64,000 nucleotides of DNA, taken from NCBI GenBank assembly GCA_021234155.1, contig JAJEKV010000094.1, forward strand, positions 3,824,535-3,888,534, in the 5' to 3' direction. A program made the position numbers and the translations under genes. Positions 34,441 through 46,700 of the stretch are shown one piece after another. How positions within the stretch are numbered: position 1 is the stretch's first letter; each line of letters opens with the position of its first letter. A model generated the notes under the pieces. The model saw nothing but the letters and a program-made list of their open reading frames with translations. It was not told the DNA's origin and made no database searches. Source of the DNA: Isoetes taiwanensis (lineage: Eukaryota; Streptophyta; Lycopodiopsida; Isoetales; Isoetaceae).

Positions 34441-34880
34441 TAGTGGCTAAACTTAGCTAAATGGCGAAATTTTGGCCTTGTTCGGAAAAAAATTGGCTAA
34501 ACTACGGCCCTTTTTGGGCTAAAAAAATTAAAATTTTAGCCAAGTCTATTTCACACCTCCATTTCGTCCGACTTTAGCTAATCACAAGAAAGTGTAACTG
34601 CCAAAATTTGGGAAGTTTAGCCAAAACTTAGAAGTTTTTACGTCAAATTTTCGTGTATTTTAGCCAAATTATCCTATAGCCTTTATATTTACTATGGTCA
34701 GTTATTATTTAGGTCTTGAATTATTGCAAAATAGTCAAAAGATAGAAGATTTTTTCTTTTTTAAATAAAAGTTTAGCTAAACGTAAGAAAGTACAGGTGG
34801 CAAAATTTAGAAAGTTTAGCTAAACATTAGAAGCTTTCACCTCAAAATTTGGCACACTTTAGCCGAGTCTATTTCACCAC
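34440..34880. repeat. Degenerate repeats around TTTAGCTAAAC
   Basis: Imperfect copies of a block containing aagaaagt, gccaaaatt and agtttagc(c/t)aaa at about 34576-34650 and 34773-34860, with further tagctaa motifs. It may be a decayed MITE. Confidence 0.5.
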
Positions 34881-34928
34881 TTTGAATATAAAAGTTCCTT
34901 AATTTTTTCCCTGGGTTCAATACGTTGT

Positions 34929-34989
34929 ACGTTTTATACGGAATATGTATGAATTGTATGATACGACACATATTTGCCGTATAAAACGT
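34929..34989. repeat. 13-bp inverted repeat
   Basis: ACGTTTTATACGG at 34929-34941 and its exact complement CCGTATAAAACGT at 34977-34989. Confidence 0.8.
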
Positions 34990-35026
34990 ATAAAATACGG
35001 CAAAAAAATTCAGGCATCGGAAGATT

Positions 35027-35085
35027 TTCGCGTACGCGAAAACAACTAATTCGCGTATGCGAAACAGAGGTTTCGCGTACGCGAA
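35027..35085. repeat. Three phased 14-bp CG-rich palindromes
   Basis: TTCGCGTACGCGAA at 35027-35040, TTCGCGTATGCGAA at 35050-35063 and TTCGCGTACGCGAA at 35072-35085. Start-to-start spacings are 23 and 22 bp, about two helical turns. They lie immediately before the Penelope-like unit. Confidence 0.85.
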
Positions 35086-36232
35086 CGCATTTTTTTTTTT
35101 TGTCTGGGCATGCTTCTAGATTATACTAAAATTGACACAGAAGTGATCTTCTTGGTATAACACTTAGATAACATCATAGTAAGTTACAGATACATCAAGT
35201 ATAGTTTACTAAACGTTAGGGACCTTGCTATAAACATAGAGGCTTTAATGTTGTCCTAATGTGTTTACTAGATGCATGGTATTGGGCCACTAAAACAATT
35301 ACCAAGTAAACATAAACATTAACCCTATAGTAGGGTTTGCATTTACTATTGGAGGCCGGATACAGCGGTAAAGAGCATATGACCAGGCTTTAATTCTTAC
35401 ACAGATCTCCTTGGTCAAGATACCTTTGATATAAGCGCCCACATTATGGGCTACGATTCTGATGGTTGTTCTACCTCCAGTTTTGAGAATAACGAACTGT
35501 TACTCGCCGATTTGAAGCGGGAGTTCGAATCATATACTTTGAAGGAAGAAAAACCGAATATTTGCATGGATTCTAGAACTGCTAGAGGAGGTTATGGCCA
35601 AAGAAGACGTAGTGGTTTCAGGGATGACAGAGTTGGTTATCAAAGAGGCGCTAAAGAATCTGGCAAAAGGCACCTAGATGGATATCAGGCGGCCCATAGG
35701 GTCCAAGACACTCAAGATCTGGAAGATCATCCAGACTATGATCAGGTTTACATTTGATTACGTAGATTTAGGCTTCAGTGTTTATTACAAAACATGAGTG
35801 ATTCCAATACTCCCATCAAATATTTCTGATAGCAAGAGTGCTTAGAAAGATTCTGGATTAGGGATATGAGGTAATATAATATAAACAGTCCAGGAAACAA
35901 TGCTATCCTCTGTCTTCTTCATAAGATCATATTACATAACAAATTATTGCACGACATGGTGAAAATATGCCTTGGATAATGCTACAGAGCTACCTAGGCT
36001 ATGGATTAATATGCTGAGATGTTTCTACATGATGGTATACACTGTTATAAAGTACTCTAAATATGTAAACCATACTGTTGTAATTAAGAGATCTATTCAT
36101 ATTATCGGGTCTGATCCTATATGGACTGGACATATGCATAGGCAATATACTGTTATAGTTAGTTGCTTTACATTTTCATATTTCTGATTTATATCATGGC
36201 CAAAACCTATTAATAGGGCAGAAGGGACAATG

Positions 36233-36350
36233 GGCAATCAGCGATGAGCTGAAAACCCCGAAGTACCTTTTGGCCCTTGCCCTGCTACCATTCTAATGCT
36301 AACAGGGTACTGATTGGCTGCAGGTACGGGGTTTTCTTCTCATTGTCTCC
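36233..36350. repeat. 118-nt fold-back inside the pseudo-LTR
   Basis: GAAAACCCCG near 36251-36260 pairs with CGGGGTTTTC near 36327-36336, extended by TGAG/CTCA and GGGACAATG/CATTGTCtCC. Related sequences occur at about 50056-50180 and 62503-62630 but with weaker pairing. Confidence 0.6.
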
Positions 36351-36790
36351 TTTGCTTTATTAGTTGGATCTGGCTTCATTGATGGATAAGGCTCCAAGAA
36401 TGGCATAACAGCAATTTTGTCTCTACTACAATACATTGGCTGGATAAAATATCAGGCTTTTTTCATATCTTACAATTGTGATTTTAATACTTGATCTAAA
36501 ATAGGATCTATGTATGGTCCAGGTAGAAAGGTATGGTTTTGAATTGATGTTTCAGCTGAACATATTTTAAATACCTCTAGATATAGGAGTACAAACTATA
36601 TGCTGAATTTTATAACTGAAATTTTCAGTGGCATTGCAGTTCTGAAATGCCTAAGTTTTACATGAATATGAAATATAATTATGGCTTACAAATATCAGAC
36701 TCATGGAATGGTTGTTTAGTTTGCATAATATGCATAGAATCGTGTTGGTAGAATAATACCATAGCATACATAGATAATTGGGGATTTGCA

Positions 36791-37144
36791 GTGTTGTTAC
36801 GTACTTACCGTACCTGTACGGTACTGTAAGTAGTTTACGTATCATACCTTGTAACGTACCTCTGAGTTTTTAACGTACCGAAAAAAAAAACAAGTACGTT
36901 AAAAAGTGTTGTTACCGTACCTATAAAATACAAACTGTACCTATAAAATACTTGTAAAATACTTACAATACCTTTAAAATACCTATAAAATACGTATCAT
37001 ACCTATAAAATACTTACCATACTTGTGTTGAAAACTACCAAAATTTGACACAAAAACAATGCATTTTTTTATTCCGTATGTACCGTACCTCTGGTACGGT
37101 ATGCTAAGTACTTGAAAGTTACCATACCCGTATGGATACAACAC
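36791..37144. repeat. GTAC-rich MITE-like element
   Basis: Starts GTGTTGTTACGTAC and ends ATACAACAC, with imperfect inverted ends rich in CGTACC/GGTACG and many internal copies of TACCTATAAAATAC. It is present in all three pseudo-LTR copies (also 50621-50968 and about 63071-63424), so it predates them. Confidence 0.55.
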
Positions 37145-38649
37145 TTTGGGTTGATGCAAGATCTGATATAATTGGTCTGCTGCCAGTGAATGCTGGTAAT
37201 CAGTAAACATCAAATACAAGAATATTTATGGCTGTAGATAGGATGCCATGGACCAAAACATGGATTTGTCCACACTGGTCAATAATATAGAGGCTTTTTC
37301 ACAACTAAAAGAGGATGACTCTTAGATGAATAATACCCAACATAAATGGTATGTAAGAATGTAAGATGGTTTAATTAACCTGTTATAACTTGGGAAGAGA
37401 AAGATCTATGGAAACATATCTTTTCTGAATATTGGTATTGAAATACAAACATGATAATACAATATGCAGAGGGTTTAAGGAATGTGTTCATGCAAGTTCA
37501 TCAGTTACAAGGTTGGTGTTAAACCTGGATATAAAGGTAAGCATACAATGATACAATGATTTAACAAATACTTTTACAATTGTCTATAGGTATATAGCCT
37601 GCATAATGATGAGGGGTAAATTGACACTATACTAGAGATGCTCATGCTAGATATAGAGTGATAATACTGCCAAGGGATTGACTAAGGCAGATGTCTGGTC
37701 TAGGTTTCTAGTTCAGGCTGGGTTTTTTTAGATACTTCACTACATTGGAGATATCCGGTGTTGTCATTTACCTTCTCTCTAGTTGATTTTGGGCATTTAA
37801 GCTATCCTGAGCTGCAACTCAGGAGAGAGATCTTGTATGCATGCTGCTGGTTTTGTTTATTACTTAAAATCTAACATACAAAATGGTCATTGGACACATG
37901 TCATGTGCAGGATATTGCTGATGATGAAGTGGAATATGAAGTCATTCCTCCTACATGGAATAAACATCTATGTGATATTGGTTATGACAAGAATAGGATC
38001 GAGTGTCCTAATAATGCAGTACAGACCATCATTTGCTGTATTAGGAACATGAAAGTACATGAACTAGTGCTGGAGAAGGAAGCAATATGCACACCTGATC
38101 AGATCTCGGCTGTTACACATTTAGGATTCAGGGTTGCTATTACTGCCTAAGATCAACAAATTATCAGAAAAAGAAGAAGAGGTAGACCCATTTATCGTTG
38201 AATTATATGAAGGTTTGCCTAAAATGATCTATGAGTGCACTATGATGGAAGATACCAGTACAAGAAATTTCATTCTAGGAGTCACTGCTCTAGAAGAAGC
38301 CAATGATATCAAAAGCTCTCGTGGTAATGAAAATGAACAGATCAGAATTGATATGCCCGAGCACTCTACCAGGGAATCTACCAACACTGATGACCCATTT
38401 GGAGTAGACCTTTTAACTGAGAAGGATAAGGCAATACTCCAGAACCCTACTGCTACACAAAATAACCAAAACAAAGGGATTAACTTCAAGATTACTTTGA
38501 GAAATTGCCTCAGGTTCCCTATTATTCCAGTAAGGTTAGTTGAAAGCCAGGGCCTTTTATGCAATCAAGCTCTGTGGCGGACCAAGAATCTTGGGGCTCT
38601 AGCTTCAATTAGTGAAGAAGCATGCATGATACTAGGGGATATCTCCAAA

Positions 38650-39410
38650 GAAGGAAGGAAGGAAGGAAGTATATTTTAACGTCCGCGGAGGCCAAACTTG
38701 ACCTATGAGACGGTACATGCAGTACACAAAGCAGATAAAACCACACCAAAAAGACAAATGCTACTATACAATGTGTCCCTACTACTGGGATGAAAAAACC
38801 CCCACATGGGAGGAAAAACCCTGGTAGTAGGCTCTCAGATCCCTTGTCCTGTAAGGGATTCTCTAACGGTAGAGACTTGCAAAATGTAGGATGCGAGACG
38901 TGCAACCATTGGCGATGCCAGCAATTGATGCAGCGGTGCCTCAGAGCATCTAAGATCAGCATGAGTTGCTCGGATATGCGTATATGCGGGACACTCTTGC
39001 GAGCATGGTGCTCATCCTCTCTTGTCGCATGTGGCAACACTGGCATATTCTCTCATCTTGGGGGATTCTCGCCCCTCCATCGTAGTCCAACGACTGTTTC
39101 AATTGCGAGATGATGGGACCCGTCCTCCCTCGGAGGCAATAGCTCTCCGTTTCTTCATAGATATATGTGCTTTCAAAATGCTTGGTGTGGGCCATGTTCC
39201 AATGTTGGATTAACTTGCGTGTGGTAGTGCTCTCTTTTTAGGCTTTGCAGTGGTTGCATCCCAGTGGTGGCAAAGCGCTCATTCAGTGTGTGGCGTCCAC
39301 GGGCATCGAGGCATAGCCACAATCTGCTGGTAGTCTATAGACCACGTTGCGAACCACCCCTGACAGTGCTCCTGCCATAAGAGGCACATAATGCAAAAGC
39401 TGCAGCTATC
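38650..39410 (-). mobile_element. Probable retroposon inserted in the Penelope-like element
   Basis: This stretch separates two coding frames of the element. Read on the minus strand it ends gcggacgttaaaatatac followed by (TTCC)n, like the 3' ends of the SINEs here (GACGTTAAAAT plus microsatellite). It also has an agggtttttcctc...ggggtttttt motif. Its 5' border is not defined. Confidence 0.4.
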
Positions 39411-40777
39411 AGGATGGAAAAAATGAAGATGACAAAAGTCAGATTGCCCGTGGATACCAGGTTTTTTGATAAGCAATGCAATAAAAGTGAGCTCATGATT
39501 CTATGTCAGAAAGGTCATATGGCCTATGCCAACATAGAAAGGGATGACTTTTATTTGAAACGCCTTTGGCGTACGTTATGCCCATATTTCAAATGTATTT
39601 GTGATAACAGGGGTAAAAGTAGAGCTGCCATAGAATGTAATGAAAGCATGATTTGGTTTGACCAGGCAGTATGGTATATGATGAACAACCTTGATACCAT
39701 GTTCCCTAATATGTCTGTTGCAGGTCAGATGGTTGCCTTTAGGAATTATCTCAAAGGGAGACTGAGAGCAGGAGTGCTGGCCTTTATCGGCTATATTGAG
39801 GTCAGAAATATGCTGATCAACATGACAATGAAAATGGTTAGTAATCCACGATCAGATCTGAAAATTAGTCTTCCAAAGGGTATTATGACAGATGTTTGCG
39901 AAAAGACAATCAAGCCCATTGATTTCTTAAAAGGGACAGTGGCCACTGCTAGTTTTAGCAGCAATAAGATTTCTAAGCAAGGGCGGTCAGCAATGTCTGG
40001 TTGCTCTAACTTCAAAATTAATGCACCACCAAGGATTACCATGCTACCCGACAATTCTGAGATAATGGAGCAGTCTGATAGTACCACTGTGGAAAGGCTT
40101 GGCACCCCGGGGAACATTGACAATTCTGTCACCAAAAACAGTACGGAAAGGAAGCATGTTGCAGCTGGTGACATAGCACAAGTACTTAACTATGGAGTAT
40201 AAGGTATGAAACATGCACTACATGATTGGTTCTTAATTAAGATAGAGATCTTTTGGATATGATTTTTGTGCATTATACTACATAAAAGTCTACTCTAAGA
40301 TTAATAATCTAATTGGACTTGTTAAATAATAAATAGTGGCTCATTAGTTATGAACCTACTATTGCCAGAAGGCTTTTTCATCCAGATGTTCTGGTATATC
40401 CGGTTTGGATACCTTCCACTATACCCACCAATGGCCCTTGTGTTACAGTATTTATCCTCTGACTATCTTCTAATAACTTGTGTCTATATACATAACAGAA
40501 ATTCAAATACTTACAAAAAGATGGACTCGGAAGGCTACATCTAACAGATAGTGCTCCCAAAAAGAAGAAAAGGATTATCCACTGCACGTTCTTATCTAAG
40601 ATTTTGGATAATGTATGTTTGCCCATAATATTCCATGATGCCTTAATAAGAGTGCTAGGCAGTACATGAGTGAATATTATGGAAGAGACCATGTTCTCTT
40701 GGAAATACACCGAGAACTTAAGAGATTTGTGCTACAAGCCATTTTATATATTTGCACAAGAAGGTGATGGCGAATGT

Positions 40778-40953
40778 CCATGCTCCATTCCTCAACTCCA
40801 AAGGTATATAGATCCTACCATAGGACACATTAGAACAACCGACTGTGATGTAGTACAGAATGTCGCCATGCTCCATTCCTCAACTCCAAAGGTATATAGA
40901 TCCTACCATAGGACACATTAGAACAACCGACTGTGATGTAGTACAGAATGTAC
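40778..40953. repeat. 88-bp tandem duplication in the RT frame
   Basis: The segment beginning ccatgctccattcctc at 40778 repeats at 40866. Because 88 is not a multiple of three, it breaks the frame. The ancestral frame runs from before the first copy into after the second. Confidence 0.85.
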
Positions 40954-41917
40954 AGCTAAGGAAGATGCTGCAATTGGGATTGAACCATATCCCCGACAAA
41001 TGCCTAGAATGGGATGTGTTCAAAAAGGAGTTAATCTCTACAGTGGACTGCATCTTTGAGGCTCATAAATATACATTCCCTAATGTAGAAGAGGAAAAGC
41101 AATGTGCTGTTAAAGACACTATTCTAGACCAGGCTGGTAAACTAGTCAAAAAAGCATGCAAGATGGATAATACAAGAAGGTTTCCATTAAATGATAACAG
41201 GGTCTGTAAAAGTATCCAGTGGCTCAATAAATATCTATATGTAGCTGGCATTGATAAAGCCACTAATAACCCAGCATTTATATGCCCCAAACATGTGAGG
41301 GATATGGCTCTTAACAGACTTAATAGCAGTGATTTCAGAAAGATTGCAGTTGACCAGGTTGCCATTATGTGGAAGGTCCAAAATGAAATGGAGCAGATAT
41401 ATCCGTTTGCTAACTGCACAAATAGATTGCCATATTTATTAGGCATATACAAAGCCCATAAACGGGATTATAGATGGATTACTAACGCACATGGGACTGT
41501 TTACACGGAATTCTCTAATATCATTACAACAGGGCTGAACATGATCATCATGATATGGCCAGATATTGCCAGAACAACATGTCTGAAATTTTGCAATCTC
41601 TTTCCTGGTAAAGTTAATCCGAATTGGATGATCCAATCGGTGTATGATGTCATATTAAACCTTCCTTCTAAAATTACCGATATCTTTGTGGCAGACATAA
41701 CAAAGTGTTATGAAAGTATCCCTTTGGCTGGGGAAACTGGATATGCCATGTCATTACACTTGTCATCAATGCAGCATGGAAATACATGACCAATAAACAT
41801 CATAACTATAAGTTATGGGTTAAAAGGGAACGGGATGATAAATTTATTACCAAATGGTTTAAGGTAGACCCCAAAGGTAAATGCTGGACATTAATTACTA
41901 AGGAAGTTTTTATCAGG

Positions 41918-41977
41918 GTCAATATTTAGTTGCTAACTAATTGCTTTATTATGCGGGGTGTTGATACATGATTGCAG
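41918..41977 (+). other. 60-bp intron inside the reverse transcriptase
   Basis: gtcaat donor at 41918, a ctaac branch-like sequence (ttgctaactaatt) and an attgcag acceptor ending at 41977. Removing it joins KEVFIR to ISGIPMAF in frame, directly before RT motif B. Read through, the intron contains stops. Confidence 0.65.
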
Positions 41978-42693
41978 ATTAGTGGCATCCCCATGGCCTT
42001 TGCTTGTAGCCCATGCTGGTGCAACCTCTATTTGGCATGGAATGAGGCCATGTTTATAAAAACCCTGTGTACTCAAGGGAGGTATAAAGAGGTGTAGATG
42101 TTCAAATCAGTATTTAGATACATGGACGATCTTCTGGCCCTGAACTGCCCACTTATAAAAAGATTCCTAGGATTTACAGTTTCTGATAATGAGGAGTATC
42201 CAGAAATATATGACATGAATGTATTAGGCATCAAAGATGAAACTGCCATCGCATTTATTAATGACCCGACTACTGCATACGGATACAAGGGTAATTTCCT
42301 CAACATTACTATTGAAATCTTGAAAGCGAGCCAATGGGATCTGACCTTTGTTAAATATGACAAAAGGGACATTCTTCCATTTAAGGTCCTGAAGTATGTA
42401 CATGCTGCCAGTTGTAGGCCATATCACCAGGCCAGAAATGTCATCATTTCACAAATTCTACCTTACATGTATATTAATTCATGTCCTAGAGAAGCAGCTC
42501 GAGACATTAAAAGGATTATAATGAGCTTTGTTGATAATGGTTTTGACTATAAGGGCCTCAGTAGAGCAGTATACAAATATGTGTACAATAATGATTTTCC
42601 AGGGCTGGAGTATAACAGCAGTACCATGCTGGAGTTCCTGAACAACTAAATCTCAAGGTATGATTTCTAAATAAAGTATATAGGCTTTTTTAT

Positions 42694-42810
42694 GGGATGA
42701 GGCTCAACCCCTACTGTGATAGTGGGGGTTAGCCATCCCCATGGTCACAGACTATGCAATGTAATAGGTGCGTTCTGCTTCATTTCACGGTAGGTGGAAC
42801 GCTTTTTTTA
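42694..42810 (+). other. Two hairpins at the 3' end of the Penelope-like element
   Basis: Hairpin 1 (42694-42739): GGGATGaGGCTcAACCCC pairs with GGGGTTaGCCATCCC around a short loop. Hairpin 2 (about 42770-42802): GCGTTC pairs with GAACGC and is followed by a T run. They lie between the RT stop and the start of the next unit. Confidence 0.6.
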
Positions 42811-42975
42811 TTATGTCTGGGCATGCTTCTAGATTATACTAAATTGACACAGAAGTGATCTTCTTGGTATAACACTTAGATAACATCATAGTAAGTTACA
42901 AATACATGAAGTATAGTTTACTAAACGTTAGGGACCTTGCTATAAACATAGAGGCTTTAATGCTGTCCTAATGTG
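42797..42975 (+). repeat. Pseudo-LTR copy 2, left part
   Basis: Matches 35083-35270. It is cut by the copia element and resumes at 48857 after the duplicated target atgtg (42971-42975 and 48852-48856). Confidence 0.85.
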
Positions 42976-43781
42976 TGATGAAATATATGAAGAAGATGTT
43001 AACCTTGAATCTATGTCTAGCAAGATTTATTTCCCAAATAAATGAGTGCAATTAATGTCTAGAGAAGAGCCACAATATGGTCACTAATCTCCTCTAGATC
43101 AAGTACAAGTTTGCAATCATTCTATTTCAAACAATAGAATGTAACACAATGTTTTAAAGGTCAATAAACCATTGAACCTTAGGAAACAAACTCGTGGAGT
43201 CACTGTTCATCGGGTATTGACCCGATCACTGTAGCATTCTTTGACCAGCGTCTGCTTGTCTCCTCCACAGCTTGATTCACGCATACAGCTGCTACAAGCA
43301 AGTTCAATAGTTATGTAGGGATCATTCCGGCGGTTTAGGGAGGTGCATTCTTTCCAATCCGAGCTCTGGCTAATCTCCACATATATCCCACAGGAATAAC
43401 TCACGAAGTATGACTTCGTCGAAATTATCCCACAGACATAATATTGCAAACGGGCCCTTTGAACCTTAGAATTATATCTCCAATTTTAAGTTATCTTCTT
43501 GCAACCATATTGACCCTAGGTCACAATAACTCTTAACATGCACTTTGAACTGGAACCACATGTTTGATCCCTGCATCATGAATAATGAATATCAAGATTG
43601 AACTTGTCTGGCCTACTGCCACTGCTTCTCATAGGCACTCTACTTTTCATACAACTTAATTCATGATTTGCAACCTTTGCTATCTTACTGCTCAACTTAA
43701 ATCATTTTCTGCACAGTCAAATCTACTGCCACTGCTTCTCATAGATTGAATGTTGCAGGATTATGAGGTGAATTCCCATCA
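42976..43781 (-). mobile_element. 3' LTR of Ty1/copia element (806 bp)
   Basis: Starts TGATGAAATA and ends CCCATCA on the + strand, near-identical to the other LTR except for a 13-bp deletion (acttgtgcatata) and a few substitutions. Flanked by target duplication atgtg at 42971-42975. Confidence 0.92.
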
Positions 43782-46700
43782 CTCCTCCTTCAGCTCATAA
43801 GACTGCATATCTGGTTTTTCCAACACCTTCAACTTTGCCTTAAATCCATTGAATTTGTTTATAGGCAGAGCCTTGGTAAAAATATCTGCAATTTGATGAT
43901 TAGTATCCAAGTAGAGCATTTCAATTAATTTTCTTTCTGCCAACTCCCTTATAAAATGAATGCTAAGCTCTATGTGCTTAGTTCTATCATGCTGCACAGG
44001 GTTTTTCACTATGGCTATACAACTTTGGCTATCTGTCCATATTACTGTAGGACCTGTTTGTTCACAACCTAGTTCATTCATTAACCTTCTCAGCCACACA
44101 ATTTCTTTAGCTACAAGTGAAGATGCAGTATACTCTGCTTCTGCAGAGCTCATGGCTATAGAAGTTTGTTTCTTGCACCTCCAAGTGATCACTCCACCAC
44201 CAAAGAAAATAGCATATCCTGATGTTGATCTTCTTGTGGAAAGATCACCTCCCCAATCTGCATCACTAAAGCATGACATAGTGAGATTTTCTGAGTCATA
44301 ACATATTCCTTGGTTTTGTGTGCCTTTCAAATACTTCAGTACACGTTTGGCAGCCTCCCAATGTTCCTGTGTAGCATCATGGTTTCTCCTACTTAGAATA
44401 TTTACAGCATAAGCAATGTCAGGTCGAGTGCTGTTTGCTAAATAAAGTAAACAGCCAATCAAAGCTCGATAGGGTACATTCTCCATCTTTGTAATATCCT
44501 CATCTGTGACTTGCTGAATGTCAGTCAACCTATGTCCTGGAATCATGGGTATTTTGGCAGGTTTGGCCTCAACCAAGTTGAACCTTTTAAGCATATTTTC
44601 TATATGCTTGTTTTGATGCAATTTAAGCCACTTATCTTCCTTATTTCTGTCCACCTCAATCCCCAAAAATTTCCTTAACTCTCCTAAGTCTGTCATTTGA
44701 AACCTGGACTTTAAAATGCCTTTGCATTTGTTTAAAGTGTTTAATGAGGTTGCCACCATTATACAGTCATCTACATAAAGGGCAATAATACAGTAATCCT
44801 TGTTTTGTTCCAGTCTGTAGAGGTTACCATCATTATGTAGCTTGTTAAAGCCTTGTTCTTGCAAAAATTTATTTATGCAAAAATACCATTCCCTTGGTGA
44901 CTGCTTCAATCCATACATTGCTTTATTTAATTTCCAGATCATGTTCTTGCCTTGTTCATAACCTGGAGGTTGCTTCAAAAATGCTTCTTCTTCTAGAGTT
45001 GCATTTAAGAATGCTGTTTTGACATCCATGTGATGTATTTCCAATTTCATTGCATTTGCCATGGCCAATAATATTCTGATGCTTGTCAATTTCACCAGTG
45101 GAGAATATGTTTCATCATAATCTCTTCCCTTTTTCTGAGTATAACCCTGTGCCACCAATCTAGCTTTATATTTCTTTGTCTCATCTGGATTTAGTTTAAT
45201 TCTGAATAACCATTTGCTGCCAATAATATTATGCTTATCATCTGATTTCACAAGTTCATATGTTTTAGTGTCCTCAAACGATTTTAGTTCATCATTCATA
45301 GCTGCTATCCACTTATCTCTGTCAATGCTTTCTTGTACATCCTCATAACTTTGAGGAATTATCTCATCTTTTAATATTGCCATAATATATTCATGTTCAA
45401 CTGTCTTTGCTTCAATCCTTCTACTTCTTCCCCTTTCATTTCTGCCATAAGTTTGATCTTCCAGATTAGCTTCTTCAACAAGTTTTTCTGCCTGAGTCTT
45501 CCTTTTCTTCTTTTCATGATATTCCTTGATAGGTTCAGCACTTGCTTGTTCTTGATCTGGAAGATCTTCAGGTCTAGGTTGTTCCAGCTCATTTGTCTCC
45601 TTTGGTATCTCTGGCATTTCTAGTTCCTCATTATCTTCTTCTTCAAATTCCACTTTGGGTATTTGTTCAGGTTTATCTGGTTGAATCTTGATACCTTTCT
45701 TGAATTTATGTTTGTACAACACTTCTTCATTGAATAATACATCCCTACTAATTCTGATTTCCTTGGTCTCAGGTAAGTAGACTCTGTACCCTTTTGATTC
45801 TCGGTCATATCCTACCAAAAAACCTTTTTCTGCCCTGTTATCCAACTTTTTCCTTAATTGAGATGGCACATGTACATAGACCATACATCCATATACCTTG
45901 AACTTTTCATAGTTTAACTTATTTCCTGGATTCCATAATTGCATAGGGATATTTCCTTGTAGACTTACTGATGGCAGCATGTTCTGAATTTCAACAGCTG
46001 TATACAGTGCTTCTTCCCATAGGTAGTTTGGCAACCCACTTTCCTTTAACATTGATCTAACAGCATCCAATAAAGTTCTATTCTTTCTTTCTGAAACTCC
46101 ATTCTGCTGAGGTGAGTGTCTGCAGGTTAATTGTCTTTTGATTCCATTTGATATGCAAAAGGATTTGAATTGTCCTGAAAGGTATTCTCCTCCTCTATCT
46201 GATCGAATACATTTCACTTTGACACCTGTTTCTCGTTCCTTTTCTGCAACATATTGCTTGAATGCATTTATTGCATGTGACTTCCTGGTTAAACAATATG
46301 TGGTACACATTCTGCTATAATCATCTGTGAAGGTTATAAAATATCTCTTATTTGTCCTGCTTTTGACATTTAGGGGGCCACATAAATCTGAATGTATCAA
46401 CTCAAGTTTTTGTTGTGCTCTGGTTTTCCTTTTGTGAAATGGCAACCTGCTTAATTTACCCAAAGCACACCCCTCACATATGAGATCTTGTCTGTTTGCA
46501 TTTTCCAAGCTTATATGACCTTGCTTGTGTAGACAATCTAATTTTTTATAATTGGTATGGGCAAGTCTATTATGCCAAGTATCTAAGCCAATTTCCTGAA
46601 CTGCATTAATTGAATGATGAATAGTATTCTCCAATCCATACAAGTTTCCCACACGTTTATCATAAAACTTTATTTCATTATTCATCATAATATTGCACTG

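Larger units (their letters stand above)
35083..37671 (+). repeat. Pseudo-LTR copy 1 of the Penelope-like element
   Basis: About 2.59 kb repeated downstream at 42797-42975 plus 48857-51491, and at 61307 to the window end. It begins near gaacgc, a T run and tgtctgggcatgc, and ends at ataatactgc. A frame at 35446-35757 is in a region conserved in all copies but is interrupted in them. This copy lacks the copia insertion (empty site near 35264-35275) and the CACTA-type MITE (empty site 36132-36134). Confidence 0.8.
37890..42649 (+). pseudogene. Penelope-like element: N-terminal ORFs and reverse transcriptase
   Basis: Frames 37890-38150 and 38134-38679 and 39414-40202 are unrecognised N-terminal regions. 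The RT part starts near 40670: HIRTTDCDVVQNVQLRKMLQ, then AGIDKATNNPAFICPKH, PYLLGIYKAHKRDYRWITNA, VADITKCYESIPL (motif A), a 60-bp intron, GIPMAFACSPCWCNLYL (motif B) and YMDDLLAL (motif C), then a thumb to the stop at 42649. The DKA.NN and H.(R)TTD blocks resemble the Naiad/Chlamys-type Penelope clade. Lesions are an 88-bp tandem duplication at 40778-40953, a one-base shift near 41745 and a TAG at 42095-42097. No GIY-YIG endonuclease was recognised. The flanking pseudo-LTR arrangement is typical of Penelope-like elements. Confidence 0.7.

Noticed and set aside
36233-42810. Hammerhead ribozyme in the Penelope-like element
   Set aside because: No CTGATGA core with a partner GAAA was found on either strand by eye in the places checked.
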